Below, in pieces: positions 52,249-60,371 of a stretch of DNA of 64,000 nt. Each line of letters starts with the position of its first letter. Within the stretch, counting starts at the first letter, position 1. Both the position numbers and the translations under genes were made by a program. The stretch is from Actinomycetota bacterium (GTDB taxonomy: Bacteria > Actinomycetota > Acidimicrobiia > Acidimicrobiales > Ilumatobacteraceae). The notes beneath the pieces are model-generated. The model did not search any database and had not been told where the DNA came from. It worked only from the letters and a program-made list of their open reading frames with translations. Where the stretch lies: contig WLIV01000001.1 in NCBI GenBank assembly GCA_009702045.1, forward strand, positions 186,001 to 250,000, read 5' to 3'.

Positions 52249-53376
52249 GTGCCATCTGCAGACGTCGTCATCACCGGGACCGGGTTGTTCACCCCTCCCT
52301 ACTCCATCAGCAATGCGGAGTTGGTGGCGTCGCTGACGGTGTCGGTGAACGAGTGGAACGCAGCGCATGCGTCCGAGATCGCGGTCGGGGCACGTGAGGC
52401 CCGGCAGGTTCCCGATGCCGAGTTCATCGAGAAGGCGTCCGGTATCAAGAGCCGGTTCGTGATGAACAAGGACGGTGTGCTCGACCCGCATCGACTGCGG
52501 CCGCACCTGCCGCTGCGTGGTGAGGACGAGTTGGGGTTGCAGGCCGAGATGGCGTTGCCCGCAATCTACGAGGCGCTCGCGCAGGCCGGTCGTCGGCCCG
52601 ATGAGGTGGATTGTGTGATCGTCGGCTGCTCGAACTTGCAGCGCGCCTACCCGGCGGTGGCGATCGAGATCCAGGCCGCGCTCGGCGCAGGCGGCTGGGC
52701 GTACGACATGAACGTGGCGTGTTCCTCGGCCACGTTCAGCATTCAGTCCGGTGTCGATGCGTTGTGCAACGGCTCGGCGAATCTGGTCGTGGTGGTCAAC
52801 CCCGAAATCACCTCGGGTCACAACAACTTCGCGATGCGCGACCACCACTTCATCTTCGGCGACGCATGCACGGCGATCGTGCTCGAGCGCACTGCCGACG
52901 CAATCGCGAGCGAACAGTGGGAAGTGCTGCGCGGTCGCCTGCAGACGAAGTTCTCCAATGCCATCCGCAACGATTTCGGGTTCCTCAACCCCAGCGAGGA
53001 CGGTGAGCGCGACTCGATGGAGTTGGTGTTCCGCCAACGCGGGCAGCAGGTGTTCAAGGAGGTCTGCCCAATGGTGGTGGGCCACATCCGCGAACAACTG
53101 GATGCGCTGACACTGGAACCCGCCGGGGTCCGCCGCTTCTGGTTGCACCAGGCGAACCTGAAGATGAACCAACTCATCGCCAAGGGTGTGCTCGGCAGGG
53201 TGCCCAACGAGGACGAGGCGCCGGTGATTCTGGATCGCTACGCGAACACTTCGTCGGCCGGTTCGGTCATCGCCTTCCACCTGCATCGCGGCGATCTCGT
53301 CAGCGGCGACCTCGGTGTCATCTGCAGCTTCGGCGCCGGCTACAGCATCGGCAGCCAGGTCGTGCGCAAGCGCTGA
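52249..53376 (+). CDS. Beta-ketoacyl-ACP synthase III family protein (FabH2/PA3286-like)
   Basis: 375 residues from GTG. The Cys-His-Asn triad is visible: 'MNVACSSATFSIQSG', 'FWLHQANLKMNQL' and 'RYANTSSAGSV'. The N-terminus ('GTGLFTPPYSISNAELVASL' and 'EFIEKASGIKSRFVM') resembles, from memory, the Pseudomonas aeruginosa PA3286-type enzymes, which condense medium-chain acyl-CoA with malonyl-ACP and feed beta-oxidation products into fatty-acid synthesis. The neighbours do not include other fatty-acid synthesis genes, so its acyl substrate is open. In-frame codons upstream overlap vapC and are not used. Confidence 0.85.
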   Translation: MPSADVVITGTGLFTPPYSISNAELVASLTVSVNEWNAAHASEIAVGAREARQVPDAEFIEKASGIKSRFVMNKDGVLDPHRLRPHLPLRGEDELGLQAEMALPAIYEALAQAGRRPDEVDCVIVGCSNLQRAYPAVAIEIQAALGAGGWAYDMNVACSSATFSIQSGVDALCNGSANLVVVVNPEITSGHNNFAMRDHHFIFGDACTAIVLERTADAIASEQWEVLRGRLQTKFSNAIRNDFGFLNPSEDGERDSMELVFRQRGQQVFKEVCPMVVGHIREQLDALTLEPAGVRRFWLHQANLKMNQLIAKGVLGRVPNEDEAPVILDRYANTSSAGSVIAFHLHRGDLVSGDLGVICSFGAGYSIGSQVVRKR

Positions 53377-53401
53377 ACGTTCAGCCCTCGATGCGCAAGC
53401 A

Positions 53402-53950
53402 TCAGCCGAGGTTGGTGGCGATGGTGCGCATCAGCGCGTCCAGTTCGGTCGCGCACGTGTGGTGTTGCTCGAGCGACAGGCCGTAGGGGTCGGCGACGTC
53501 GTCGGCGGGGCTGTCGCCCAGCAGGTCGCGGGCGTTGCGTCCTTCCCCGACGAGGGCAAGCTTCACGGCGAGGATGTCGCCCTGCACCACATCTGCACTC
53601 ACAAGGCGCCGAGCAAACTCCTTGACGGTGAACGTGCGCCGAAACGAACCGGGCGCCGTGGTGGCCACGACGCGGAGGTGCTCGCGGCACATCGTCAGCA
53701 CCAGATCAGCGCCATCATCATCGATGATCTGACGACTCAGAGCGCGTGGAATATGACGAGAAATATCGAGGCCGAGGGAACTCATTGTCGAAACTGCGAG
53801 CGGATCGACCGCCATCGTGTCGGCATGTGTTCCCGCCGAGCGCACCTGTAACTCAACGCCGATGTTGGTGCCATGCTGCGACAGCAGCGCAGCAGCCATC
53901 GGTGAACGGCACACGTTTGCTGTGCAGACGATCAGCACCCGAAGCGGCAT
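53402..53950 (-). CDS. Low-molecular-weight protein tyrosine phosphatase
   Basis: 182 residues from ATG 53950. The P-loop is 'VLIVCTANVCRSPMA' (C-x5-R-S; Cys9, Arg15), and the general acid lies in 'DDVADPYGLSLEQH' (Asp in D-P-Y). The protein is ~25 residues longer than the minimal family because of a linker around 'PGSFRRTFTVKEFARRL'. Bacterial homologues often regulate envelope polysaccharide synthesis or other tyrosine phosphorylation. It has its own leaderless-type promoter and converges with the FabH-like gene. Confidence 0.88.
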   Translation of the reverse strand: MPLRVLIVCTANVCRSPMAAALLSQHGTNIGVELQVRSAGTHADTMAVDPLAVSTMSSLGLDISRHIPRALSRQIIDDDGADLVLTMCREHLRVVATTAPGSFRRTFTVKEFARRLVSADVVQGDILAVKLALVGEGRNARDLLGDSPADDVADPYGLSLEQHHTCATELDALMRTIATNLG

Positions 53951-53957
53951 TGCCACG

Positions 53958-53963
53958 AAACTA
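53958..53963 (-). promoter_or_regulatory. Candidate -10 (TAGTTT) for the tyrosine phosphatase gene, leaderless
   Basis: Read on the minus strand, TAGTTT ends 7 nt before ATG 53950. Confidence 0.35.
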
Positions 53964-53980
53964 CTTGCTGTCAACGTGCG

Positions 53981-56416
53981 TCAGCCCTTGATGCGCGCGT
54001 TGTCCGGGTCGTAGAGCGGTTTGAGCGAGATGCTTGCGCGGTACTGGCGACCGGCGATCTCCACGGTCCATTCACCATCGCTGTGCCAGTCGTTCACCAT
54101 CGCCAGGCCCACAGCGCCGCCGAGAGTGTGGCCGTACGAGGCGGCACGTACGTAGCCGACGGCGGTGCCATCGCGGCGCACGACCTCGGCGTGGAACATC
54201 AGCGGTTCGGGGTCGTGCACGAACACCTGCACCAAGCGCTGCGTCAGCGGACCGGCGGCCTTGCGCGCCAGCACTGCATCGCGGCCGACGAAGCCGCCCG
54301 GCTTGTCGAGCGCGAGCGCGAAACCGAAGCCGGCGGACAACGGATCGTCGGTGTTGTCGATGTCGTGGCCGTAGTCGCGGTAGCCCTTCTCCATGCGCAG
54401 GCTGGCCAGCGCCTTGAGGCCAGCCAGGCGCACGCCGAACGGTTCACCCGCGACGAGCAGCAGGTCGTACACGTGCACCGCCTGCTCGGTGGGCACGTAC
54501 AGCTCGTAGCCCAGCTCGCCCAGGTAGGTGATGCGGATGCACAGCACGCGGGCGAAACCAAGGTCGATCTCGCGGGCGGTGCGGAACGGGAACGCTTCGT
54601 TCGACAGGTCGGCGGTGGTGAGCGACGCGAGCAGTTCGCGCGAACGCGGCCCCTGCACATTGATCTGCGCGTAGGCGCCGGTGACGTCGGTGACGAAGGC
54701 GTGTGCGCCGCCGATGTGTCGTCGCAGGTGCGTCTCGACATGACGATGCGCTGTGTCAGTGGCGACCACGAAGAACTCCTCGTCGGCCAACCTCGTGACG
54801 GTGAGGTCGGCCTCCAGCAACCCGCGCTCGTTCAGCCATTGGGTGTAAACGATCTGACCGGAGTCGCCGTTCACTGCGTTGGCCGACACGTGGTCGAGCA
54901 CCCGTCCGGCGTCGCGGCCCTGCACGCGGAACTTGGACATGAAGCTCATGTCCATCACGATCACGCCCTCGCGACAGGCGCGATGTTCGGCTTCCCAGTT
55001 CGCCCACCATGTCGGTCGCGTCCAGGTGAGGGGCCCGGGCTCGGGGGTCGCGCCGGGGCCGGCGAACCAGTCGGCGCTCTCCCAGCCACTGACGTCGCGG
55101 AAGTACGCGCCATGCTCGACCAACCTTGAGTGGAGCGGCGAGAGCTTCGCGTTGCGCGCCGTGTGCAACGCCTTGTTCGGGTAATGGCACTGGTACACCA
55201 TGCCCAGCGACTCGACCGTACGAGTGCGCCGGTACTCGGGGTTGGCCTGGTAGCGCTGCAGTCGGTCGGGGTGCATGCCGGTGACGTCGGCACCGGGATC
55301 GCCGTCGACGATCCAGTGCGCCACCAGACGCCCGAGCCCACCGCCGGTGAGGATGCCGATCGAGTTCAGCCCGGCGGCGACCCAGTAGTTCTGAACCTCG
55401 GGTGCCGGCCCGATGATCGGCCGCAGGTCGGGGGTGAAGCTCTCCGGCCCACAGAAGAACGTGCGGATACCAGTGTCCAGCGACTTCGGCACACGGCTCA
55501 TGGCCGCCTCGACGTACGGACCCATGCGATCCCAGTCGGGCTGGATCGAGGTGAACGACGAGTCGTGCGGGATGGCCTTCACGTTCCACGGGGCGCACTG
55601 GGTCTCGAACAGGCCGATCATCAGACCGCCTACTTCCTCGCGGTAGTAGCCGAAGTTGCCCGGGTCTTCGATCACGGGCGATGACGGATCGAGGCCTTCC
55701 ATCTGTTCGGTGATCAGGTAGTAGTGCTCGGCCGCCTGCAGCGGGATCGAGACCCCGGACTTCTCGCCGAGTTGGCGCGCCCACATACCCGCCGCGTTGA
55801 CGACATGTTCGCACTCGATGGTGCCGTGGTCGGTGACGACACCGCACACGCGCCCGTCCTTCACGATCACGTCGAGCACGCTGACGCCTTGCGCGATGGT
55901 GACGCCCGTCTGGCGGGCGCCCTTGGCCAACGACATGGTGGCGTCCACTGGGTTCACCCGGCCGTCGCCCGGCACGTAGAACCCGGCCAGCAGGTCGTCG
56001 GTGCGTGCCAACGGGAACAGGTCGGCGACTTCTTTCGGTGACAGCTCCTGCACGTCGACACCGCAGTGACGGTTGAAGGTGGAGACCCGACGGAACTCTT
56101 CGAGGCGGCCTTCGTCGGCTGCCAGTTCGACGAAACCGACCGGCTTGAACCCGGTCGCCAGGCCGGTCTCGGCCTCCAGGTTGGTGTACAGGTCGCGGGT
56201 GTACTTGCGCAGCTCGGTGCTGGTCTCGCTGGTCGATCCGAATGTCACCATCAGTCCGGCGGCGTGCCACGTGGTGCCCGAGGTCAACTGGTCGCGCTCG
56301 ACCAGCACGGTGTCGGTCCAGCCGAGATGGCCGAGGTGGTAGGCGATGGAGGTGCCGATGATGCCGCCGCCGATCACGACGACACGAGCGCGTGATGGCA
56401 GCGGCGCAGGGCTCAT
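53981..56416 (-). CDS. FAD-dependent dehydrogenase with aminomethyltransferase (GcvT) domain, dimethylglycine/sarcosine dehydrogenase-like
   Basis: 811 residues from ATG 56416; the frame stays open much further upstream but that part is antisense to two clear plus-strand genes. The N-terminal ~380 residues are a DAO-type FAD domain ('VVVIGGGIIGTSIAYHLGHLGW', 'TSGTTWHAAGLM', with the His often carrying covalent FAD near there). A short linker follows, and the C-terminal ~420 residues are a GcvT/folate-binding domain ('VMDMSFMSKFRVQGRDAGRVLDHVS' region and 'GFVGRDAVLARKAAG'). Such fusions demethylate dimethylglycine or sarcosine, transferring one-carbon units to tetrahydrofolate. The exact substrate is unknown. 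Confidence 0.88.
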   Translation of the reverse strand: MSPAPLPSRARVVVIGGGIIGTSIAYHLGHLGWTDTVLVERDQLTSGTTWHAAGLMVTFGSTSETSTELRKYTRDLYTNLEAETGLATGFKPVGFVELAADEGRLEEFRRVSTFNRHCGVDVQELSPKEVADLFPLARTDDLLAGFYVPGDGRVNPVDATMSLAKGARQTGVTIAQGVSVLDVIVKDGRVCGVVTDHGTIECEHVVNAAGMWARQLGEKSGVSIPLQAAEHYYLITEQMEGLDPSSPVIEDPGNFGYYREEVGGLMIGLFETQCAPWNVKAIPHDSSFTSIQPDWDRMGPYVEAAMSRVPKSLDTGIRTFFCGPESFTPDLRPIIGPAPEVQNYWVAAGLNSIGILTGGGLGRLVAHWIVDGDPGADVTGMHPDRLQRYQANPEYRRTRTVESLGMVYQCHYPNKALHTARNAKLSPLHSRLVEHGAYFRDVSGWESADWFAGPGATPEPGPLTWTRPTWWANWEAEHRACREGVIVMDMSFMSKFRVQGRDAGRVLDHVSANAVNGDSGQIVYTQWLNERGLLEADLTVTRLADEEFFVVATDTAHRHVETHLRRHIGGAHAFVTDVTGAYAQINVQGPRSRELLASLTTADLSNEAFPFRTAREIDLGFARVLCIRITYLGELGYELYVPTEQAVHVYDLLLVAGEPFGVRLAGLKALASLRMEKGYRDYGHDIDNTDDPLSAGFGFALALDKPGGFVGRDAVLARKAAGPLTQRLVQVFVHDPEPLMFHAEVVRRDGTAVGYVRAASYGHTLGGAVGLAMVNDWHSDGEWTVEIAGRQYRASISLKPLYDPDNARIKG

Positions 56417-56454
56417 GCAGCCATTGAACTCGCTCTGCACCCCCCACCACCGCC

Positions 56455-56515
56455 TTCGTGTCACACAGGGGCCACGAAGCCCCGTGGATCTGGTGCGACC
56501 TGAACGGGACTTGGG
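56455..56515. repeat. Dispersed palindrome, family 2, copy C (degenerate)
   Basis: Contains the 13-nt TTCGTGTCACACA (56455-56467) in the same orientation as copy A, then GGGGCCACGAAGCCCCGTGG (56468-56487), but the distal arm has diverged. It is preceded by a C-rich run, as in the other copies. Confidence 0.6.
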
Positions 56516-56530
56516 AGGGGGTGAATTGGC

Positions 56531-56536
56531 TACGTT
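56531..56536 (+). promoter_or_regulatory. Candidate -10 (TACGTT) for the SCO6745-type gene, leaderless
   Basis: TACGTT ends 6 nt before ATG 56543. Confidence 0.45.
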
Positions 56537-56542
56537 TCCTCC

Positions 56543-57277
56543 ATGGACGACCAGCAACTCATCGACACTGCGTGCCCGATCATCGGCGAGATCGGCGCGG
56601 CGTTCTACTTTGTTCCGGCAACGATGGCGCGCGGCTCCGAGTTGGGCCTCGATGCGCTTGGCTTCTACATCATGGGTCGCGGTGGTGTGCTCGGCGACGT
56701 CGAGCCACCCGTCGTGCTGGCCGCGTTCGGCTATTTCAAGCAGCGCCTGCTGGAGCGTGCTTGGACGAGTGGGCGCGCGATCATCGCTCCGCGTGCTGCA
56801 GGGCAGGCCTACATGGAGTGTTGTGCGGAACACGGACGTACCCACCTGGCCGGTGTGCCGGATCTCGCCGCCTTTGTCGTTGCGGCAGAGAAGGTGCTGG
56901 CGGCGTGCGATGGCGACTCGTTGCCACTCTTCGCCGGGATCGCTGCCGAACCCGCTGCGGCCGATGTACCCGGCCGCGCGATGCAACTGCTGGCGATCCT
57001 GCGCGAGTACCGCGGCAGCGCACACCTGCTCGCGTTGCGAGCGGTCGGGCTCGACTCCAAGACCGCTCACCATGTGAAGCGTCCGAACGACACAGCGATG
57101 TTCGGGTGGAAGCCCGAGGACGCTCCGGTGATCGACGATGCCGTGCACGCAAAGATGGCCGAGGCGGAGGCACTCACCGACCGCCTCGTCCGCCCGGCCT
57201 ACTCGGTGTTGTCCATCGCCGAGCGGGTGCCCTTCGTCGAGACGCTGCACGCCTGCAAACACGCGCTCACCACCTGA
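56543..57277 (+). CDS. SCO6745-family protein
   Basis: 244 residues, all-helical. 'PIIGEIGAAFYFVPATMARGSELGLDALGFYIMGRGGVLGDVEPPVV' (positions ~12-58) and 'RPAYSVLSIAERVPFVETL' match the family annotated as SCO6745 in actinobacteria. No catalytic motif is recognisable. Members are often beside acyl-CoA or aldehyde metabolism genes; here the acyl-CoA synthetase follows on the same strand, separated by a strong palindrome. The function is unknown. Confidence 0.75.
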   Translation: MDDQQLIDTACPIIGEIGAAFYFVPATMARGSELGLDALGFYIMGRGGVLGDVEPPVVLAAFGYFKQRLLERAWTSGRAIIAPRAAGQAYMECCAEHGRTHLAGVPDLAAFVVAAEKVLAACDGDSLPLFAGIAAEPAAADVPGRAMQLLAILREYRGSAHLLALRAVGLDSKTAHHVKRPNDTAMFGWKPEDAPVIDDAVHAKMAEAEALTDRLVRPAYSVLSIAERVPFVETLHACKHALTT

Positions 57278-57294
57278 GCCCGGAGCCCCACTCC

Positions 57295-57351
57295 CCACTC
57301 CGTTTGAAGGCGTAACCGCACCCGGTGCGGTTACGCCTTCAAACGGAGTGG
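57295..57351. repeat. Perfect 28-bp intergenic palindrome
   Basis: Arms 57295-57322 and 57324-57351 are perfectly complementary around one central C. The arms begin CCACTCCGTTTGAAGG and end GGTTACGCC-type sequence. A C-rich run precedes it. It may terminate the SCO6745-type transcript, but no T run follows. Confidence 0.8.
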
Positions 57352-57385
57352 AGGGGGCGAGCATCAGGGCCGCCGCGGTGGGTTC

Positions 57386-57391
57386 TAAGGT
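57386..57391 (+). promoter_or_regulatory. Candidate -10 (TAAGGT) for the acyl-CoA synthetase gene, leaderless
   Basis: TAAGGT ends 6 nt before ATG 57398. Confidence 0.45.
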
Positions 57392-57397
57392 GGCGGC

Positions 57398-58954
57398 ATG
57401 AAGGAACTCATCTATCACCGCCTGTTGCTGCCGGCCGTCGAGCGCAACGCCGATCGGCCGTGCGCGACGAATACCTCCACGGGTGCCACCGACACGTACG
57501 CCCAGCACCTCGACAAGGTCGGTCGCCTGATCTCCGGTCTGCGTGGCCTCGGGGTCGGCCGCGGCGATCGCTTCGCGGTGATGACGCTGAACTCGCCCGA
57601 ATACCTGCAGATGTACCACGCAGCGTTCCTCGGCGGCGGCGTGATCAACCCGCTCAACCTGCGCTTCGCCCCCAAGGAGCTGGCCTATGTGCTGCGTGAC
57701 TCGGGTACGAAGGTGTGCTTCGTGGACGGCATCTTCGCGCCACTGATCGACGCGGTGAAGGAGGAGGCCGGCCTCGAACACGTCGTGCTTGTCGGCCCCG
57801 GCGACGTGCCGCACACGATCACCTACGACGAGTTGATCGGCGGTCAGACGTGCGTCATCCCCGATGAGGGCGAGGAGACCGACCCGGTGGTGTTGATGTA
57901 CACCGGCGGTACCACCGGCCTGCCCAAGGGTGTGCTGCTCGATCAGCGCGCTGAGATCCTCAACGCCTACCACGTGATGATGACCCTGCAGTTCGGCCGC
58001 GACTCGGTGAACATGATGCAGACCCCGATGTTCCACGCGGCGTCGATGTTCAGCGTGCTCGGTGGTCCGGCGAAAGGCGCGCACAGCGTGATCGTCCCGA
58101 TGTTCGAGCCGAAGGCCGTGATGACGGCCGTGCGGCAGTACCGCCCCACGCTCACGGTGATGGTGCCGACGATGATCGGCATGGTGCTCGCGCATCCCGA
58201 GTTCACACCTGACGGTCTGCGCTTCGACGACCTCGTGTACGGAGCGTCGCCGATGCCGCAGGCACTGCTGGAGAAACTGCTGCCGATCTACCCCGACACG
58301 AACGTGTGGCAGGGCTACGGAATGACCGAGAGCTCCAGTGTGCTGTGTCTGCTGGGCCCCGATGAGCATCGTGCGGGTACGAAGTACCTGCGCGCGGCCG
58401 GTATGCCGATGCCAGGTGTGGTGCTGTCGATCCAGGATGAGGAGGGCAACTTCTTGCCGACGGGTCAGGCCGGTGAGGTGTGCGCCCGCTCGGGCAACTT
58501 CATGATCGAGTACTGGAAGAAGCCTGAGGCCACGGCCGAGGCGTTCCGTGACGGCTGGTACCACACCGGCGACGCCGGGTACCTCGACAGCGATGGCTAC
58601 CTGTTCCTCGTCGATCGCGTGAAGGACATGATCGTCACCGGTGGCGAGAACGTCTACTCGACCGAGGTCGAGAACGCGATCGCCAGTCATCCGGCCGTGC
58701 TGCAAGTGGCCGTCATCGGCATCCCCAGCGAGCAGTGGGGCGAGGCAGTGCACGCCATCGTCGTGCTCCGCGACGGTGCCACCGCCACGGCCGAAGAACT
58801 CATCGCGCACTCGCGCGACGCGATCGCCGGGTACAAGTTGCCCAAGAGTGTCTCGTTCCGCACCGAACCGCTGCCGCTCTCGGGCGCGATGAAGGTGCTG
58901 AAGAAAGATCTGCGCGCTCCCTTCTGGGAAGGCCACACACGCAGGGTCAACTGA
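57398..58954 (+). CDS. AMP-dependent acyl-CoA synthetase
   Basis: 518 residues. It activates a carboxylic acid with ATP to the acyl adenylate and then to the CoA thioester. The ANL family motifs are complete: 'VLMYTGGTTGLPKGV' (P-loop), 'WQGYGMTESSSVLC' (A5), 'GWYHTGDAGYLDSDGYLFLVDR' (A7 region, split by position), 'MIVTGGENVYSTEVE' (A8) and the catalytic Lys in 'SGAMKVLKKDLR' (A10). The closest functional class is medium- or long-chain fatty-acid CoA ligase; the substrate is inferred only. Two crotonases and a FabH-like synthase elsewhere in the window fit lipid metabolism. Confidence 0.9.
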   Translation: MKELIYHRLLLPAVERNADRPCATNTSTGATDTYAQHLDKVGRLISGLRGLGVGRGDRFAVMTLNSPEYLQMYHAAFLGGGVINPLNLRFAPKELAYVLRDSGTKVCFVDGIFAPLIDAVKEEAGLEHVVLVGPGDVPHTITYDELIGGQTCVIPDEGEETDPVVLMYTGGTTGLPKGVLLDQRAEILNAYHVMMTLQFGRDSVNMMQTPMFHAASMFSVLGGPAKGAHSVIVPMFEPKAVMTAVRQYRPTLTVMVPTMIGMVLAHPEFTPDGLRFDDLVYGASPMPQALLEKLLPIYPDTNVWQGYGMTESSSVLCLLGPDEHRAGTKYLRAAGMPMPGVVLSIQDEEGNFLPTGQAGEVCARSGNFMIEYWKKPEATAEAFRDGWYHTGDAGYLDSDGYLFLVDRVKDMIVTGGENVYSTEVENAIASHPAVLQVAVIGIPSEQWGEAVHAIVVLRDGATATAEELIAHSRDAIAGYKLPKSVSFRTEPLPLSGAMKVLKKDLRAPFWEGHTRRVN

Positions 58955-58968
58955 GCCAGACTGTCCGG

Positions 58969-59475
58969 ATGTTGACGACACACCTCTTCCGCGGCATCCG
59001 CCGCCCCATCACCCTCGCCATTGGCCTCACCCTGGGTGGCCTGTTCCTGTCCGCATGCGGCGATGCGCCCGTTGCCTCCACTGATTCCGCGCCGGCAAGC
59101 GCTGAGGTCACCCGCGTCCTCTTCGGCCAGACCGACCCGTCGAATGCGCCGGGCCAGACGTTGTACCTCCAGCAGATCGCGATTCCTGGCGGCGTGGCAT
59201 TGCCGACCCACTTCCACGAGGGCACACAGATCGCCACGATCCAGGCTGGCGTCCTCACGTACCACGTCGTCAAGAACACCGTCACGGTGAATCACGCCGA
59301 TGGTACGAGCGAGCAGGTGTCGGCCCCGTCAGTCGTTGAACTCAAGGTCGGCGACGGTGTGGTGGAGACCAGCGACATGGTGCACTGGGCAGAGAACAAG
59401 GGCACCCAGCCCGTCCAGATCCTGCTCGCCACGCTGTTGACGAAGGGTGCGCCGCTCTCCACCAAGGTGGGCTGA
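58969..59475 (+). CDS. Secreted lipoprotein with cupin domain
   Basis: 168 residues. The signal peptide ends in lipobox FLSAC (Cys about 29), followed by a Ser/Ala linker and a cupin barrel with 'GGVALPTHFHEGTQIATIQAGVLTYHV' (H-x-H...E-type metal site; positions ~75-101) and 'DMVHWAENKG' supplying a last His. It may be metal-dependent but its function is unknown. It lies 14 nt after the acyl-CoA synthetase and 5 nt before the GNAT gene, so it probably belongs to one transcription unit with them. Confidence 0.75.
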   Translation: MLTTHLFRGIRRPITLAIGLTLGGLFLSACGDAPVASTDSAPASAEVTRVLFGQTDPSNAPGQTLYLQQIAIPGGVALPTHFHEGTQIATIQAGVLTYHVVKNTVTVNHADGTSEQVSAPSVVELKVGDGVVETSDMVHWAENKGTQPVQILLATLLTKGAPLSTKVG

Positions 59476-59480
59476 GGCAC

Positions 59481-60371
59481 ATGAGTACCAACCTCGCCGG
59501 ACCGGATGGGGGAGCAGCCGCGGACCTCGTCATCGAGCCGATGCGGCGCGACCAGATCGCCGTGCTGGGACAGTGGGCTGCTGCCGAGGGGTGGAACCCG
59601 GGGCACCACGACATCGAGATCGCCTGGGCCGTCGACCCGGATGCCTTCATCGCGCTTCGTCAGGGCGACCGACTCATCGGCGGCGGCACGATCATCTCCT
59701 ACGCGGGGCTGCACGGATTCATGGGGTTGTTCATCGTCCACACCGACTTCCGCGGTGAAGGCCTCGGCACGCAGTTGTGGCACCGTCGCCGCGACCTGCT
59801 GCTGAAACGGCTGCAACCTGGCGCCTCGATCGGGATGGACGGCGTGTTCGCGATGGTGCCGTTCTACGAACGTGGCGGGTTCACGCTTGCGTACCGCGAC
59901 CTGCGGTACGAGGGCGTCGCTCATGGTGTGGCCGATCCGGACGTGGTGCCGTTGAGCGAGGTGCCGTTCGCGCAACTGGACAGCTTCGACCGTCGGCACG
60001 TGGCGGCGCCCCGGTCGGCGTTTCTGCAACGGTGGGTCGAGCAGCAGGGTGTCCATACGGTGGCGCTGACCGGCGCCGATGGCGCGCTGGTCGGTTACGG
60101 CGTCGCCCGACCGTGTGTGCGCGGCTACAAGATCGGGCCGCTGTTCGCCGACACCGAGCAGGTGGCCGAACGACTGCTGGACTCGTTGTGCGCGAAGATC
60201 GCCGGAGAGTTTGTACAGATCGATGTGCCCGAGGTGAACCACGCCGGTGTGGCGATGGCGCAACGGCGAGGGTTCACGGAATCCTTCGGCTGTGCCCGCA
60301 TGTATCTCGGCTCAGATCCGGGACTGCCCACCGATCGCATCTTCGGCGTGACATCGTTTGAGTTCGGATGA
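59481..60371 (+). CDS. GNAT-family N-acetyltransferase with C-terminal second domain
   Basis: 296 residues. The first ~140 residues are a GNAT fold, with the acetyl-CoA pyrophosphate loop 'HTDFRGEGLGTQLWHRR' (R-G-x-G-x-G/A type) and 'GVFAMVPFYERGGFTLAYRDLRYEG'. The C-terminal ~130 residues resemble the second domain of YitH-type GNATs ('GYGVARPCVRGYKIGPLFADTEQVAERLL'). The acetyl acceptor is unknown. Its stop overlaps the start of the DUF1537 kinase gene by 4 nt (ATGA), suggesting a link to the sugar-acid pathway that follows. Confidence 0.82.
   Translation: MSTNLAGPDGGAAADLVIEPMRRDQIAVLGQWAAAEGWNPGHHDIEIAWAVDPDAFIALRQGDRLIGGGTIISYAGLHGFMGLFIVHTDFRGEGLGTQLWHRRRDLLLKRLQPGASIGMDGVFAMVPFYERGGFTLAYRDLRYEGVAHGVADPDVVPLSEVPFAQLDSFDRRHVAAPRSAFLQRWVEQQGVHTVALTGADGALVGYGVARPCVRGYKIGPLFADTEQVAERLLDSLCAKIAGEFVQIDVPEVNHAGVAMAQRRGFTESFGCARMYLGSDPGLPTDRIFGVTSFEFG

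Noticed and set aside
58923-58935. A CTGGGAAGG match to the family 1 repeat
   Set aside because: It is inside the coding sequence of the acyl-CoA synthetase, lacks the other boxes at the right spacing, and encodes a plausible C-terminus.
53981-58981. A 1666-residue open frame on the minus strand
   Set aside because: Only 53981-56416 is coding. The remainder is antisense to the SCO6745-type and acyl-CoA synthetase genes, which have family motifs and promoters; the open frame is a product of high GC content.
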